A DNA stretch of 64,000 nt from RYN-230 sp963770535 (GTDB taxonomy: Bacteria; Actinomycetota; Actinomycetes; Streptosporangiales; Streptosporangiaceae): NCBI GenBank assembly GCA_963770535.1, contig CAVYPZ010000003.1:1426001-1490000 (forward strand), written 5' to 3'. Below, in pieces: positions 57,162 through 64,000 of the stretch. Made by a program: the position numbers and the translations under genes. A model generated the notes under the pieces. That model was not told the origin of the DNA, searched no databases, and saw nothing but the letters and a program-made list of their open reading frames with translations. How positions within the stretch are numbered: position 1 is the first letter of the stretch; every line of letters begins with the position of its first letter.

Positions 57162-57205
57162 AAACTAATGGTGGCCGGTGCCTCGGCACCGGCCACCATT
57201 AGTTT
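57162..57205. terminator. Bidirectional intrinsic terminator between SDR and coiled-coil genes
   Basis: A perfect 21-bp inverted repeat (57162-57182 and 57185-57205) whose centre is GGTGCC/GGCACC with a two-base tip; physically the loop will open a few pairs. Both ends are AAA/TTT: the + strand stem ends in AGTTTGT and the - strand in TTAGTTTTGC. It lies between two genes that face each other and can stop transcription from both sides. Confidence 0.88.
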
Positions 57206-57237
57206 GTCCTGCCGTTACACCCCGCGTGGGCCGGCTG

Positions 57238-58642
57238 CTACTCCGTCCACCACTCGTCGTCGTTGCTCTTGCCCTTGGCCGACACCGGCTGCTTGGCCGG
57301 GGCCTGCTGGACACCCTGGGGGGCCCGGGCCGGCTGGGCCGCCTGGCGGGTGGTCGCCTGGGGTGGCGGAGCCGCCGGGCCGCCGTTGCGCGGCGGCGCC
57401 GCCGGAGCGGACTCGGGTGGCCGGCGCGCTCGGCGCGGGCCCGACCGCCTTCGTGCCGGTGCCCACCGCCTGCTGACGGGGCTGGAGGGCGTCGGACAGG
57501 CCCGGCATCTGGGTACCGAGCAGCTGGCTGATCTGCGCCAGGTGGGTGGAGATGCTTTCCTTCTGCTTCGAGAGCTCGTCAACCTCGCGCTGCGCGCCGG
57601 CCCGGTGGCGCTCGATCTCCGCCTTGGTGTCGGCCAGCAGCTGCTCGGCCTGCGCCTTCGCCTGCGCGACAATCTGGTCGGCGTTCTTCTTCGCGTTCGT
57701 CACCAGCTGCCGTGAGTGCTGGTCCGCCTCGCGCCGGGTCTGCTCGGCCTGGGCGCTGGCCTTGGCGGCCCGCTGCTCGGCCGTTGCGGCCCGCTGCTCG
57801 GCCTCGCTGACCAGCTTCTGGGTGGCGGACTGGGCCGCGGCCAGCCGCTCGGCCTCCTGCCGCTCGGCTTCCTCGCGGCGGGACGCCAGCTGGATCTCGA
57901 ACTCGCCCTCGGCCTGCGCCCGCTGCGCCTCGCTCTCCTCCAGGATGCGCTGCGCCTGGCTGCGCATCTCGTCTGCCTGGCGCTTGGAGGTGGTGAGGAT
58001 CTCGTCCCGTTCCCGCTTGGCCGACGCCTTGAGCTGGGCCACCTCCCGCTCGGTGGTGGTCCGCAGCTTGGCGATGTCCCGCTCGATCGAGGCCCGCTTC
58101 TCCGCCACCTCGTGATCGGCGGTGGCGCGCAGCTTGGCCACTTCCCGCTCGGTGGTCGACGTCAGCTCGTCTGCCTCACGCCGTGCACCCGTCTTGATCG
58201 CGTCAGCCTCGCGCTCCGCCGACGCCCGCAGCTCGTCGGTCTCCCGCTTGGCGTTGGCCCGCAGCTCACCGGCCTCGTTCTCGGCCGCCGCGCGGACCTC
58301 GGCCGCGTCCACCTTGGCCGCCGCGTTGAGCTCGTTGGCGGCGGACCGGGCCTCCTGGGCGATCTCGGTCGCCTGCTCCTCAGCCAGCCGGAGCAGCTGC
58401 TCGATGCGCGAGCCCAGGCCGGCGTAGGTCGGACGCTCCTGCTCCCGGATCTGCCGGTGCGCGTCAGACAGTTCCTGCTGCAGTGCCTGAACCTGCTCGC
58501 GGTGCTGGCGGACCTCGCCGTCAAGTTGCTTGAAGTACTCGTCAACCTGATGCGGGTCGTAACCGCGCATCACCCGCGCGAACTCGCGGGGCGTGGTTTC
58601 CTCGAAGAAGTTGCTGAGCTGGGCGTCGATTTCAGGCTGCAT
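57238..58642 (-). CDS. DivIVA-domain coiled-coil cytoskeletal protein (FilP/Scy-like), frameshift near the C-terminus
   Basis: Begins MQPEIDAQLSNFFEETTPRE, then GYDPHQVDEYFKQL, the DivIVA N-terminal membrane-targeting motif. From about residue 108 it has eleven consecutive 11-residue units (EREVAKLRATA, DHEVAEKRASI, ERDIAKLRTTT and so on), a hendecad coiled coil. A heptad-like Gln/Ala/Glu-rich segment follows. The frame shifts by +1 near 57418; joining restores PPESAPAAPPRNGG and the end KSNDDEWWTE, the usual C-terminus of this group. The corrected length is about 467, between FilP and Scy of Streptomyces. Such proteins organise polar growth in hyphae. In Streptomyces, filP, scy, mce, thiolase and meaB are also adjacent. 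Confidence 0.88.
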
Positions 58643-58948
58643 GTGGCTTGATCCTGGGTAGACGAGGGGACGTGCGGGGGGTTAGGGGCATCGCGGTCCG
58701 TTCCGCAGGCCGGGACGCCATGGCAGGCCGCCCTGAGCCCAGCAGGCGCGGTGTGGGTGCCGCTCGCCCGATGCCTGGCAGCATAGCCGCACTAGGCAGG
58801 CGATAGCGGCGCCTTCACGTTTCCTCGTGGCGCGAAGCGGCGCTTTTTGCCTTATTGGCGATCACCCGGTTCGGCGGCGAAGGTTCCGGCGGAACGTACC
58901 TTTGCCTCATCCTGCCACATACCGGGATAATTCCTGGCAACTGGCTGG
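58643..58948. promoter_or_regulatory. Upstream region of the coiled-coil gene
   Basis: The 306 bases between mce and the DivIVA-like gene (both minus) must carry the promoter of the latter. Near 58810-58855 a broken stem (GCGCC...CACG with CGTGGCGC) is followed by GCTTTTTGCC, a weak terminator in the + direction only. No gene is supported. Confidence 0.35.
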
Positions 58949-59371
58949 TCAGCCTGCGGCCGGCTCGACCAATTCAGTGAGCACCCCGCCCAGGTCCGCC
59001 GGGTGCAGGAACGCGATGGACGCACCCCTGGACCCGTGCCGGGGACGCCGGTCGAGGGGACGGATGTCGGTCGCCTCTATCGACGCGAGCGCGGCCGTGA
59101 TATCCGCCACGGCGTAGCCCACGTGATGAATTCCCTCGCCGCGGCGGGCGATGAACTTGCCCACGGGGGTGTCCGGGCCCGTCGGCTCGAGCAGCTGAAC
59201 CCAGGTCGGGCCCCCCGAGGCCTGCCCGACCTGCAGCATCGCTTCCCGCACCCCCTGCTCGAGGTTCTCCTCGCGGCTGGCGACCGTCAGCCCGAACACG
59301 GATTCGTAGCGGGCGATCGCCTCGTCGAGGTCGCGGCAGGCGATCCCGACATGATCAATCCGGAGCAGCAT
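58949..59371 (-). CDS. mce: Methylmalonyl-CoA epimerase
   Basis: Interconverts (2S)- and (2R)-methylmalonyl-CoA in the propionyl-CoA pathway. ATG 59371 has GGAGG 5 bases upstream; longer in-frame sequence is not conserved. The 140-residue vicinal-oxygen-chelate protein shows the metal His in LRIDHVGIACRDLDEA, GIHHVGYAV (second His) and a Glu in GGVLTELVEPA. PTWVQLLEPTGPDTPVGKF is family-typical. It is divergent from the thiolase. Confidence 0.94.
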   Translation of the reverse strand: MLLRIDHVGIACRDLDEAIARYESVFGLTVASREENLEQGVREAMLQVGQASGGPTWVQLLEPTGPDTPVGKFIARRGEGIHHVGYAVADITAALASIEATDIRPLDRRPRHGSRGASIAFLHPADLGGVLTELVEPAAG

Positions 59372-59495
59372 GGCAGCCTCCAACCTGGGTGGGACCGGTT
59401 CCCTGGGTATCGTGACAGAGATCCTGGCGCCGCGACCGCCAGGGTGGGCACGGCCGTCCTGGGCTGGTGCCGGGCAGCGCGGCGGAGGGTACGGC

Positions 59496-60698
59496 ATGCG
59501 GGAAGCAGTGATCACCGGCGGCGCGAGGACGGCGGTGGGCCGGTTGCTCGGCTCGCTGAAGGACTTCACGGCGGCACAGCTGGGCAGCGTCGCGATCAAG
59601 GCGGCGCTGGACCGGGCCGGCCTGACCGGCGACCAGGCTGACTACGTGATCCTGGGCCAGGTTCTGCAGGCCGGGGCGGGACAGAACCCGGCCCGGCAGG
59701 CGGCGGTGGCGGCGGGCATCCCGATGTCGGTGCCGTCGATGACGATCAACAAGGTGTGCCTGTCCGGGCTGGACGCGATCGCGCTCGCCGCGCAGCTCAT
59801 CCGGGCCGGCGAGTTCGACGTGGTGGTCGCCGGCGGCATCGAGTCCATGACCCAGGCCCCGCACCTGCTGCCGGGGGCCCGCGCCGGGCACAAGTACGGA
59901 TCCATCGAGCTGCTGGACGCGATGGCCCGCGATGGCCTGACCGACGCGTTCGACCACTCACCCATGGGGGAGCTGACCGACCGGCACAACGCCCGGCTGG
60001 GGATCAGCCGCGCGGAGCAGGACGAGTACTCCGCCCAGTCGCATCAGCGGGCCGCCAGGGCGATCAAGGATGGCCTGCTGGCCGGCGAGATCGTCGGCGT
60101 CCCGGTGCCGCAGCGCCGCGGTGAGCCGCCGGTCGTGTTCGACAGCGACGAGGGTGTGCGCCCGGACACCACCGCGCAGGCGCTGAGCGCGCTGCGGCCC
60201 GCGTTCACGGCGGACGGCACGATCACCGCGGCCTCGTCCTCGCAGATCTCCGACGGCGCCGTGGCCGTGGTCGTGATGTCGGCCGAGGCTGCCGCGCGGC
60301 ACGGGGCCCCGGTCCTGGCCACGGTGGGCGCGCACGGTGTCGTCGCGGGCCCGGACACGTCGCTGCAGTCCCAGCCGTCCGCCGCGATCCGCCGCGCGCT
60401 CGGCAAGGCCGGGCTGGGCGTGGCCGATCTGGACCTGATCGAGATCAACGAGGCGTTCGCTGCCGTGGCCATCCAGTCCATGCGCGACCTCGGCGTCGGG
60501 GATGACATGGTCAACGTCAACGGCGGCGCCATCGCCCTGGGCCACCCGATCGGGGCGTCCGGCGCCCGGATCGCCCTGCACCTGGTGCGCGAGCTCGGCC
60601 GCCGCGGCGGCGGGCTGGGCGCGGCAGCGCTGTGCGGCGGCGGCGGCCAGGGCAGCGCGCTGCTCTTCGAGGTGAACGCCGCGGACGCGCGTGGCTGA
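59496..60698 (+). CDS. Acetyl-CoA C-acetyltransferase (thiolase)
   Basis: A 400-residue biosynthetic-type thiolase. ATG 59496 follows GGAGGG. The nucleophilic Cys lies in NKVCLSGLDAIALAAQ (about Cys88). GGIESMTQAPHL, NEAFAAVAIQ, GGAIALGHPIGASGARI (catalytic His) and ALCGGGGQGSALLFE (second Cys) are all conserved. It condenses two acetyl-CoA or cleaves acetoacetyl-CoA. Position next to mce and meaB matches Streptomyces. Its stop overlaps the meaB start by 8 bases. Confidence 0.95.
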   Translation: MREAVITGGARTAVGRLLGSLKDFTAAQLGSVAIKAALDRAGLTGDQADYVILGQVLQAGAGQNPARQAAVAAGIPMSVPSMTINKVCLSGLDAIALAAQLIRAGEFDVVVAGGIESMTQAPHLLPGARAGHKYGSIELLDAMARDGLTDAFDHSPMGELTDRHNARLGISRAEQDEYSAQSHQRAARAIKDGLLAGEIVGVPVPQRRGEPPVVFDSDEGVRPDTTAQALSALRPAFTADGTITAASSSQISDGAVAVVVMSAEAAARHGAPVLATVGAHGVVAGPDTSLQSQPSAAIRRALGKAGLGVADLDLIEINEAFAAVAIQSMRDLGVGDDMVNVNGGAIALGHPIGASGARIALHLVRELGRRGGGLGAAALCGGGGQGSALLFEVNAADARG

Positions 60699-61689
60699 GA
60701 CGCCCTCCCCGGTTACCGATCCCGGCCGGGCCGGTGCGCGTGCCGTCGCTGACCCGGCCGAGGCGATCCGGCGGGCCCGCGACGGTGACGCGCGGGCCCT
60801 CGGCCGGCTCCTGTCGCTGGTCGAGAACGGCGCGCCCCAGTTGCGCGCGGTGATGGAGGCGCTGGCCCCGCTCACCGGCCGGGCCCGGGTGCTGGGCCTG
60901 ACCGGCTCGCCGGGAGTGGGCAAGTCCACGGTCACCGGCGCCCTGGTGGCCGCGTACCGCGGGCAGGGACTGCGGGTCGGGGTGCTGGCTATCGACCCCA
61001 CGTCCCCGTTCACCGGGGGCGCGCTGCTCGGGGACCGGGTCCGGATGCAGCAGCACGCGACAGACCAGTCAGTGTTCATCCGGTCGATGGCCAGCCGCGG
61101 CCACCTGGGCGGGCTGTCCGGGGCCACCCCGCAGGCCGTGCGGGTGCTGGACGCGGCCGGTTTCGACGTGGTCATGATCGAGACGGTCGGGGTGGGCCAG
61201 GCCGAGGTGGAGGTCGCGGGCATGGCCGACACCACCATGGTCATCGTGGCGCCGGGCCTGGGCGACTCCATCCAGGCGGCCAAGGCCGGCATCCTGGAGA
61301 TCGGCGACGTGTTCGTGGTCAACAAGAGCGACAAGCCCGGGGCGCAGGAAGCGGTCCGGGACCTGCGCGGCATGATCGCCATGGCGCGGCGCAGCGAGGA
61401 TGACTGGAAGCCCCCGATCGTGTCGGCCGCGGCGGCCGCGGGCGAGGGCATCGGCGACCTGGTCGCCAGGCTGGAGGAGCACGGAGCGTGGCTGCGCGGC
61501 TCGGGCGAGGGGGAACGCCGGCGGCTCGCCCGGGCCCGGGAGGAGATCTCCGCGATCGCGCTGGCCGAGCTGCGCGCGCGGATGGGCGGCCTGCCCGGTG
61601 ATGAGCAGATCGACGGCCTGGCCCGCCGGGTCGCGGCCGGTGAGCTGGATCCCTACGCGGCGGCCGACGAGCTCATCGCCGGCGCCTAG
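60691..61689 (+). CDS. meaB: Methylmalonyl Co-A mutase-associated GTPase
   Basis: A G3E-family GTPase that loads and protects coenzyme B12 on methylmalonyl-CoA mutase. The GTG start overlaps the thiolase. The 332-residue product has GLTGSPGVGKSTVTGALV (P-loop), VLAIDPTSPFTGGALLGDR, IRSMASRGHLGGLSGAT, MIETVGVGQAEVEVAG (switch II), and VVNKSDKPGAQEAV (NKxD). Its mutase is not in the window, but the corrinoid adenosyltransferase at 23.9 kb and mce belong to the same pathway. Confidence 0.95.
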   Translation: MAETPSPVTDPGRAGARAVADPAEAIRRARDGDARALGRLLSLVENGAPQLRAVMEALAPLTGRARVLGLTGSPGVGKSTVTGALVAAYRGQGLRVGVLAIDPTSPFTGGALLGDRVRMQQHATDQSVFIRSMASRGHLGGLSGATPQAVRVLDAAGFDVVMIETVGVGQAEVEVAGMADTTMVIVAPGLGDSIQAAKAGILEIGDVFVVNKSDKPGAQEAVRDLRGMIAMARRSEDDWKPPIVSAAAAAGEGIGDLVARLEEHGAWLRGSGEGERRRLARAREEISAIALAELRARMGGLPGDEQIDGLARRVAAGELDPYAAADELIAGA

Positions 61690-61795
61690 ATCGATCGTTG
61701 ATCGGTATTTCGTGGCTGGTGGGAGGGCCGTGCGGCGACACGCCGGAGGGAGCGTGACCTGCCGCTTCTTGATGAAGACTTGACCGGGTGCCTGC

Positions 61796-62257
61796 TCAGG
61801 CGTGGCCGTTCTCGCTGAGCACGGTCCGCAGCGCTTGCCGGAGTCCGGCCGCTCCGGCGTCGCCTAGCGTTGCCGTGAAGTCCCGCTCGGTCTCGGAGTA
61901 CCGGCTCTCTGCCTGCCGGAATACCTCCCAGCCGTGGTCGGTGAGCGCGATGATGTTGCGTCGCCGGTCTTGTTCTGAGGGGCTGCGCGCGACGATTCCC
62001 TGGCGTTCGAGTGCGTCGAGGAGCGCGACCATCGAGGTGCGGTCGACGCCCAGCACGGCCCCGGCTTCCTGCTGTGACTGCGCTTCCCCGCTTGCGATGA
62101 CCCTGAGCACGCCGAGGTCGCGAACGGTCACCCCGACGCCGGCGAGCGCGGCCTGCGCCCGGTGCTCCAGTGCGAGGTGCGCGTGCTTGAGGAGATAGCC
62201 GAGCACGTCGTCACGCGCGCGGACCTGGCCCGCTGCGTCAGAACCCGGCCTCGACAC
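61796..62257 (-). CDS. MarR-family transcriptional regulator
   Basis: A 153-residue winged-helix repressor. The winged helix shows QSQQEAGAVLGVDRTSMVAL as the recognition region and EQDRRRNIIALTDHGWE as the wing. GTG 62257 lies about 6 bases from a TATTAT -10 on the same strand (62264-62269), so its mRNA may be leaderless. It is divergent from an epimerase-type gene, with an imperfect palindrome between, and probably represses both. Confidence 0.88.
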   Translation of the reverse strand: MSRPGSDAAGQVRARDDVLGYLLKHAHLALEHRAQAALAGVGVTVRDLGVLRVIASGEAQSQQEAGAVLGVDRTSMVALLDALERQGIVARSPSEQDRRRNIIALTDHGWEVFRQAESRYSETERDFTATLGDAGAAGLRQALRTVLSENGHA

Positions 62258-62263
62258 ACCCGG

Positions 62264-62311
62264 ATAATAACAGTAAGCTGACTGTCAGTTCTACTGATGA
62301 TTTGTTATACT
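62264..62311. promoter_or_regulatory. Divergent promoters and candidate MarR operator
   Basis: An imperfect palindrome at 62271-62296 (half-sites CAGTAAGCTGAC and GTCAGTTCTACTG, one base longer) separates two -10 elements: TATTAT for the marR strand (62264-62269) and TATACT at 62306-62311 for the + strand. A CTGTCA at 62282-62287 could be the + strand -35 at 18 bp and lies inside the palindrome, so repressor binding would block both promoters. Confidence 0.6.
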
Positions 62312-62326
62312 GACGAAGGGAACGCG

Positions 62327-63268
62327 ATGATTCTCGTCACCGGAGGGTCCGGGTTCATCGGCTCCCACACCGTGCGCGCGCTGCACGGCCTCGGCGAGCC
62401 GAGCGTCGTGATGCAGCGCCGCAGCGGCCAGGTCCCCCCGCACCTCGCGGACCTGCCCGTCGTCGCGGAGCAGGCCGACGCCGCCGACCTGGGCGCGCTG
62501 CGGGCGATCGGCGAGCGCCACGAGATCACCGGCATCGTGCACCTCGCGGGCTACCCCGCGCCGCGGGGCACGGCCGGGGGAATCGAGGCCACCCGGGGCC
62601 TGCTCGACGGGCTCCTCAACATCGCCCGCGTCGCCGCGGAATGGGGCGTGCGCCGGGTGAGCCTCGCCAGCACGATCGGGGTCTACGGCGGCATCCAGCA
62701 CAGCGGCCCGCTGACGGAGGACCTGCCGGTGCTCCTGACCGCACCGCACCCGATCCCGCGGTCGAAGAAGATCGCCGAGCTTCTCGGGGAGCAGCTCGCG
62801 GAGGCGACCGGCACGGAGATCGTCAGCCTCCGGATCTCCGGCACCTGGGGCCCCCTCGGCCACGAGGACCCGTTCTTCGCCGCACCCGCGCTCATCCACG
62901 CGGCCGCCAGCGGCAAGCCCCTGGACCTGTCCGGCCTGCTCATCCCGCCGCACCTCGGCGACGGGCTCGACCTGTGCTACGTCAAGGACACCGGCCGCGC
63001 GATAGCCCTGATCCAGCTCGCCGGGCATCTCCAGCACCGCACCTACAACATCGCGTCCGGCCGGGTGACCACGAACGCAGAGGTGATCACGGCGATCCGC
63101 GATGCCGTGCCCGGGGCGGAACTCGACCTCCCGGCCGGCGCCGGCCGGCCAGGTGCCGCTCTTGACATCACCCGGCTCCGCCAGGACACCGGGTTCGAGC
63201 CGGAGTACGACACCGTCCGTGCAGCCGCCGGCTACATCGCCTGGCTCAGGGCGGGCAACGAACGCTGA
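62327..63268 (+). CDS. NAD-dependent epimerase/dehydratase family protein
   Basis: A 313-residue extended SDR. ATG 62327 follows AAGGGAA. MILVTGGSGFIGSHTVRAL is the NAD-binding loop. The active-site region has SLASTIGVYGG and a serine-threonine/Ser-Lys variant: RSKKIAELLGEQL replaces the usual YxxxK (Ser at the tyrosine position), so catalysis may differ. Typical end LDITRLRQDTGFEPEYD. It is divergent from marR and probably induced when the MarR ligand is present. Substrate unknown; possibly a xenobiotic or a sugar derivative. Confidence 0.85.
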   Translation: MILVTGGSGFIGSHTVRALHGLGEPSVVMQRRSGQVPPHLADLPVVAEQADAADLGALRAIGERHEITGIVHLAGYPAPRGTAGGIEATRGLLDGLLNIARVAAEWGVRRVSLASTIGVYGGIQHSGPLTEDLPVLLTAPHPIPRSKKIAELLGEQLAEATGTEIVSLRISGTWGPLGHEDPFFAAPALIHAAASGKPLDLSGLLIPPHLGDGLDLCYVKDTGRAIALIQLAGHLQHRTYNIASGRVTTNAEVITAIRDAVPGAELDLPAGAGRPGAALDITRLRQDTGFEPEYDTVRAAAGYIAWLRAGNER

Positions 63269-63429
63269 CCCGCACCGGCGGCAGCCCCGCCGCCACGACT
63301 CCGGCTTCAGCCCGGCGCGGTCAGAACGGGCGGACACCGGCTTTGCCGGCCGCGGCCGCGGCCGCTCGCCACGAGCAAGGGCGGTCGCTGCACGCGAGCA
63401 AGCCACACGTCCGGACCCTGGAGCCCGTC

Positions 63430-63602
63430 ATGACCGCCGACCTGGACACCCTCCTGATCGCACCTGTTCCCGCGGCTGCTGGCCCAGAGCGAGTACAACA
63501 CCCCGGCTGCGGCAGATCGCGCCGCTGATGGAGGCCGCCCCGCGCTGGCCGGCCGATCGGGGCCCCCGTCAAGCGATCCCTGATCGCCTACGACCACGTG
63601 TG
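63430..63602 (+). pseudogene. Remnant of a DDE transposase gene
   Basis: ATG 63430 opens MTADLDTLLIA, the usual start of an actinobacterial DDE transposase group (DLDTLxxALY). After a short gap another frame reads HLFPRLLAQSEYNTR, matching an internal LFPxLPxQxGYN segment of the same kind of transposase, then sequence breaks up. A large internal deletion and one frameshift (CACCCCGG) are evident. No terminal inverted repeats were found. The bases from 63269 to 63429 hold nothing else. Confidence 0.45.
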
Positions 63603-63638
63603 ACCTGCCCGCATCTCCCGATCAACGATCTAGCGGAG

Positions 63639-64000
63639 CTACTGCCGTACCGCCGGGTCCGTGACGGCTCCCGGCGGCCGGTCAGGCCCGGTGCGCCCGG
63701 CCGCGGTCCCGTCCGGGACGGGCGCGACGGGCGCCGGGGCCTCCCCGGGCACGCCGGCGGCGGCCGCGGCGTCGATGGCCGCCTGCATCACCGACTCGCT
63801 GCGCAGCCGTGCGTCGTAGGCCTTCTTGCCGCCCCGGGCGCCGAACAGCCGCTTGCTCAGCACCAGGTACACGACCAGGGCCACGTTGAGGACGAAGGCG
63901 CCCAGGCGTATCACGGTCACCTTCGCCACCAGCTCGTAGATCTCATACGGGATGCCGGCCGAGGTGGCGATCATCGCGAAGTACTCGCCCCAGCGCTTGA
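63639..64000 (-). CDS. DUF2127-like membrane protein, C-terminal part (runs off the window)
   Basis: The frame is open to the window edge and continues upstream. The visible 120 residues contain GIPYEIYELVAKVTVIRLGAF and a membrane helix (FVLNVALVVYLVLSKRLFGA) then GGKKAYDARLRSESVMQAAI. The YEIYEL...R...N.A.VVYL pattern resembles DUF2127 family ends. The Ala/Pro-rich C-terminus is disordered. Function unknown. Confidence 0.6.
   Translation of the reverse strand, partial: KRWGEYFAMIATSAGIPYEIYELVAKVTVIRLGAFVLNVALVVYLVLSKRLFGARGGKKAYDARLRSESVMQAAIDAAAAAGVPGEAPAPVAPVPDGTAAGRTGPDRPPGAVTDPAVRQ

Overview
The window reads as chromosomal DNA of a high-G+C actinobacterium (Actinomycetota). Coding is dense, third codon positions are almost all G/C, GTG and TTG starts are common, and genes often overlap by ATGA or GTGA. 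The order of the conserved genes follows the Streptomyces-type core: nrtL-lysA-hom-thrC-thrB-rho-rpmE-prfA-prmC-tsaC-wecA-like-atpIBEFHAGDC-DUF2550-pduO, and further on nucS, then a DivIVA-domain coiled-coil gene, mce, thiolase and meaB. I infer a filamentous actinomycete outside Streptomyces (Streptosporangiales-like); the sequence does not fix the genus.

Layout. 1-6.0 kb: an ArgS-related DALR protein (window-truncated) and lysine/threonine biosynthesis. 6.7-12.3 kb: rho, ribosomal protein L31, release factor 1, its methyltransferase PrmC, and the tRNA threonylcarbamoylation enzyme. 12.4-14.6 kb: a polyprenyl-phosphate GlcNAc/MurNAc-phosphate transferase with a very long repeat-rich tail. 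15.3-23.4 kb: the complete F1Fo ATP synthase operon behind a Rex-like operator. 23.4-31.8 kb: DUF2550 protein, cobalamin adenosyltransferase, GMC oxidoreductase, aldehyde dehydrogenase, a split RibD-like reductase/deaminase pair, a CbiX-like protein, NucS and a NUDIX hydrolase. 31.7-52.3 kb: a 20-kb island, all on the minus strand, of polysaccharide genes. 53.1-57.1 kb: a large membrane protein, a small zinc-site protein, an alpha/beta hydrolase and an SDR. 57.2-61.7 kb: coiled-coil cytoskeletal gene, methylmalonyl-CoA epimerase, thiolase and MeaB. 61.8-64.0 kb: a MarR/epimerase divergent pair, an IS remnant and the end of a DUF2127-like gene.

The most interesting part is the island. It contains two copies of one cassette in the same order: a GT39/ArnT-like membrane glycosyltransferase, a CesA-like processive GT2 synthase, and a membrane-anchored GH26-like hydrolase. 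Between them lie a third set (GT39, GH113-like lipoprotein, polyprenol-phosphate-mannose synthase, GH26), two decayed GT39 paralogues, a decayed GtrA-GT2 fusion and a chimeric GH26 pseudogene. GH26 and GH113 are beta-mannanase families and a lipid-linked mannose synthase sits among them, so I infer a surface mannan-like polymer system that makes, exports and trims its product and has grown by cassette duplication.

Two features run through the window. First, many genes, including essential ones (hom, atpH, atpA), carry single-base frameshifts. Most look like one extra base, which fits residual insertion errors in the assembly better than biology, but this needs checking. Second, several housekeeping genes carry short in-frame tandem repeats of 15, 18 or 27 bp.
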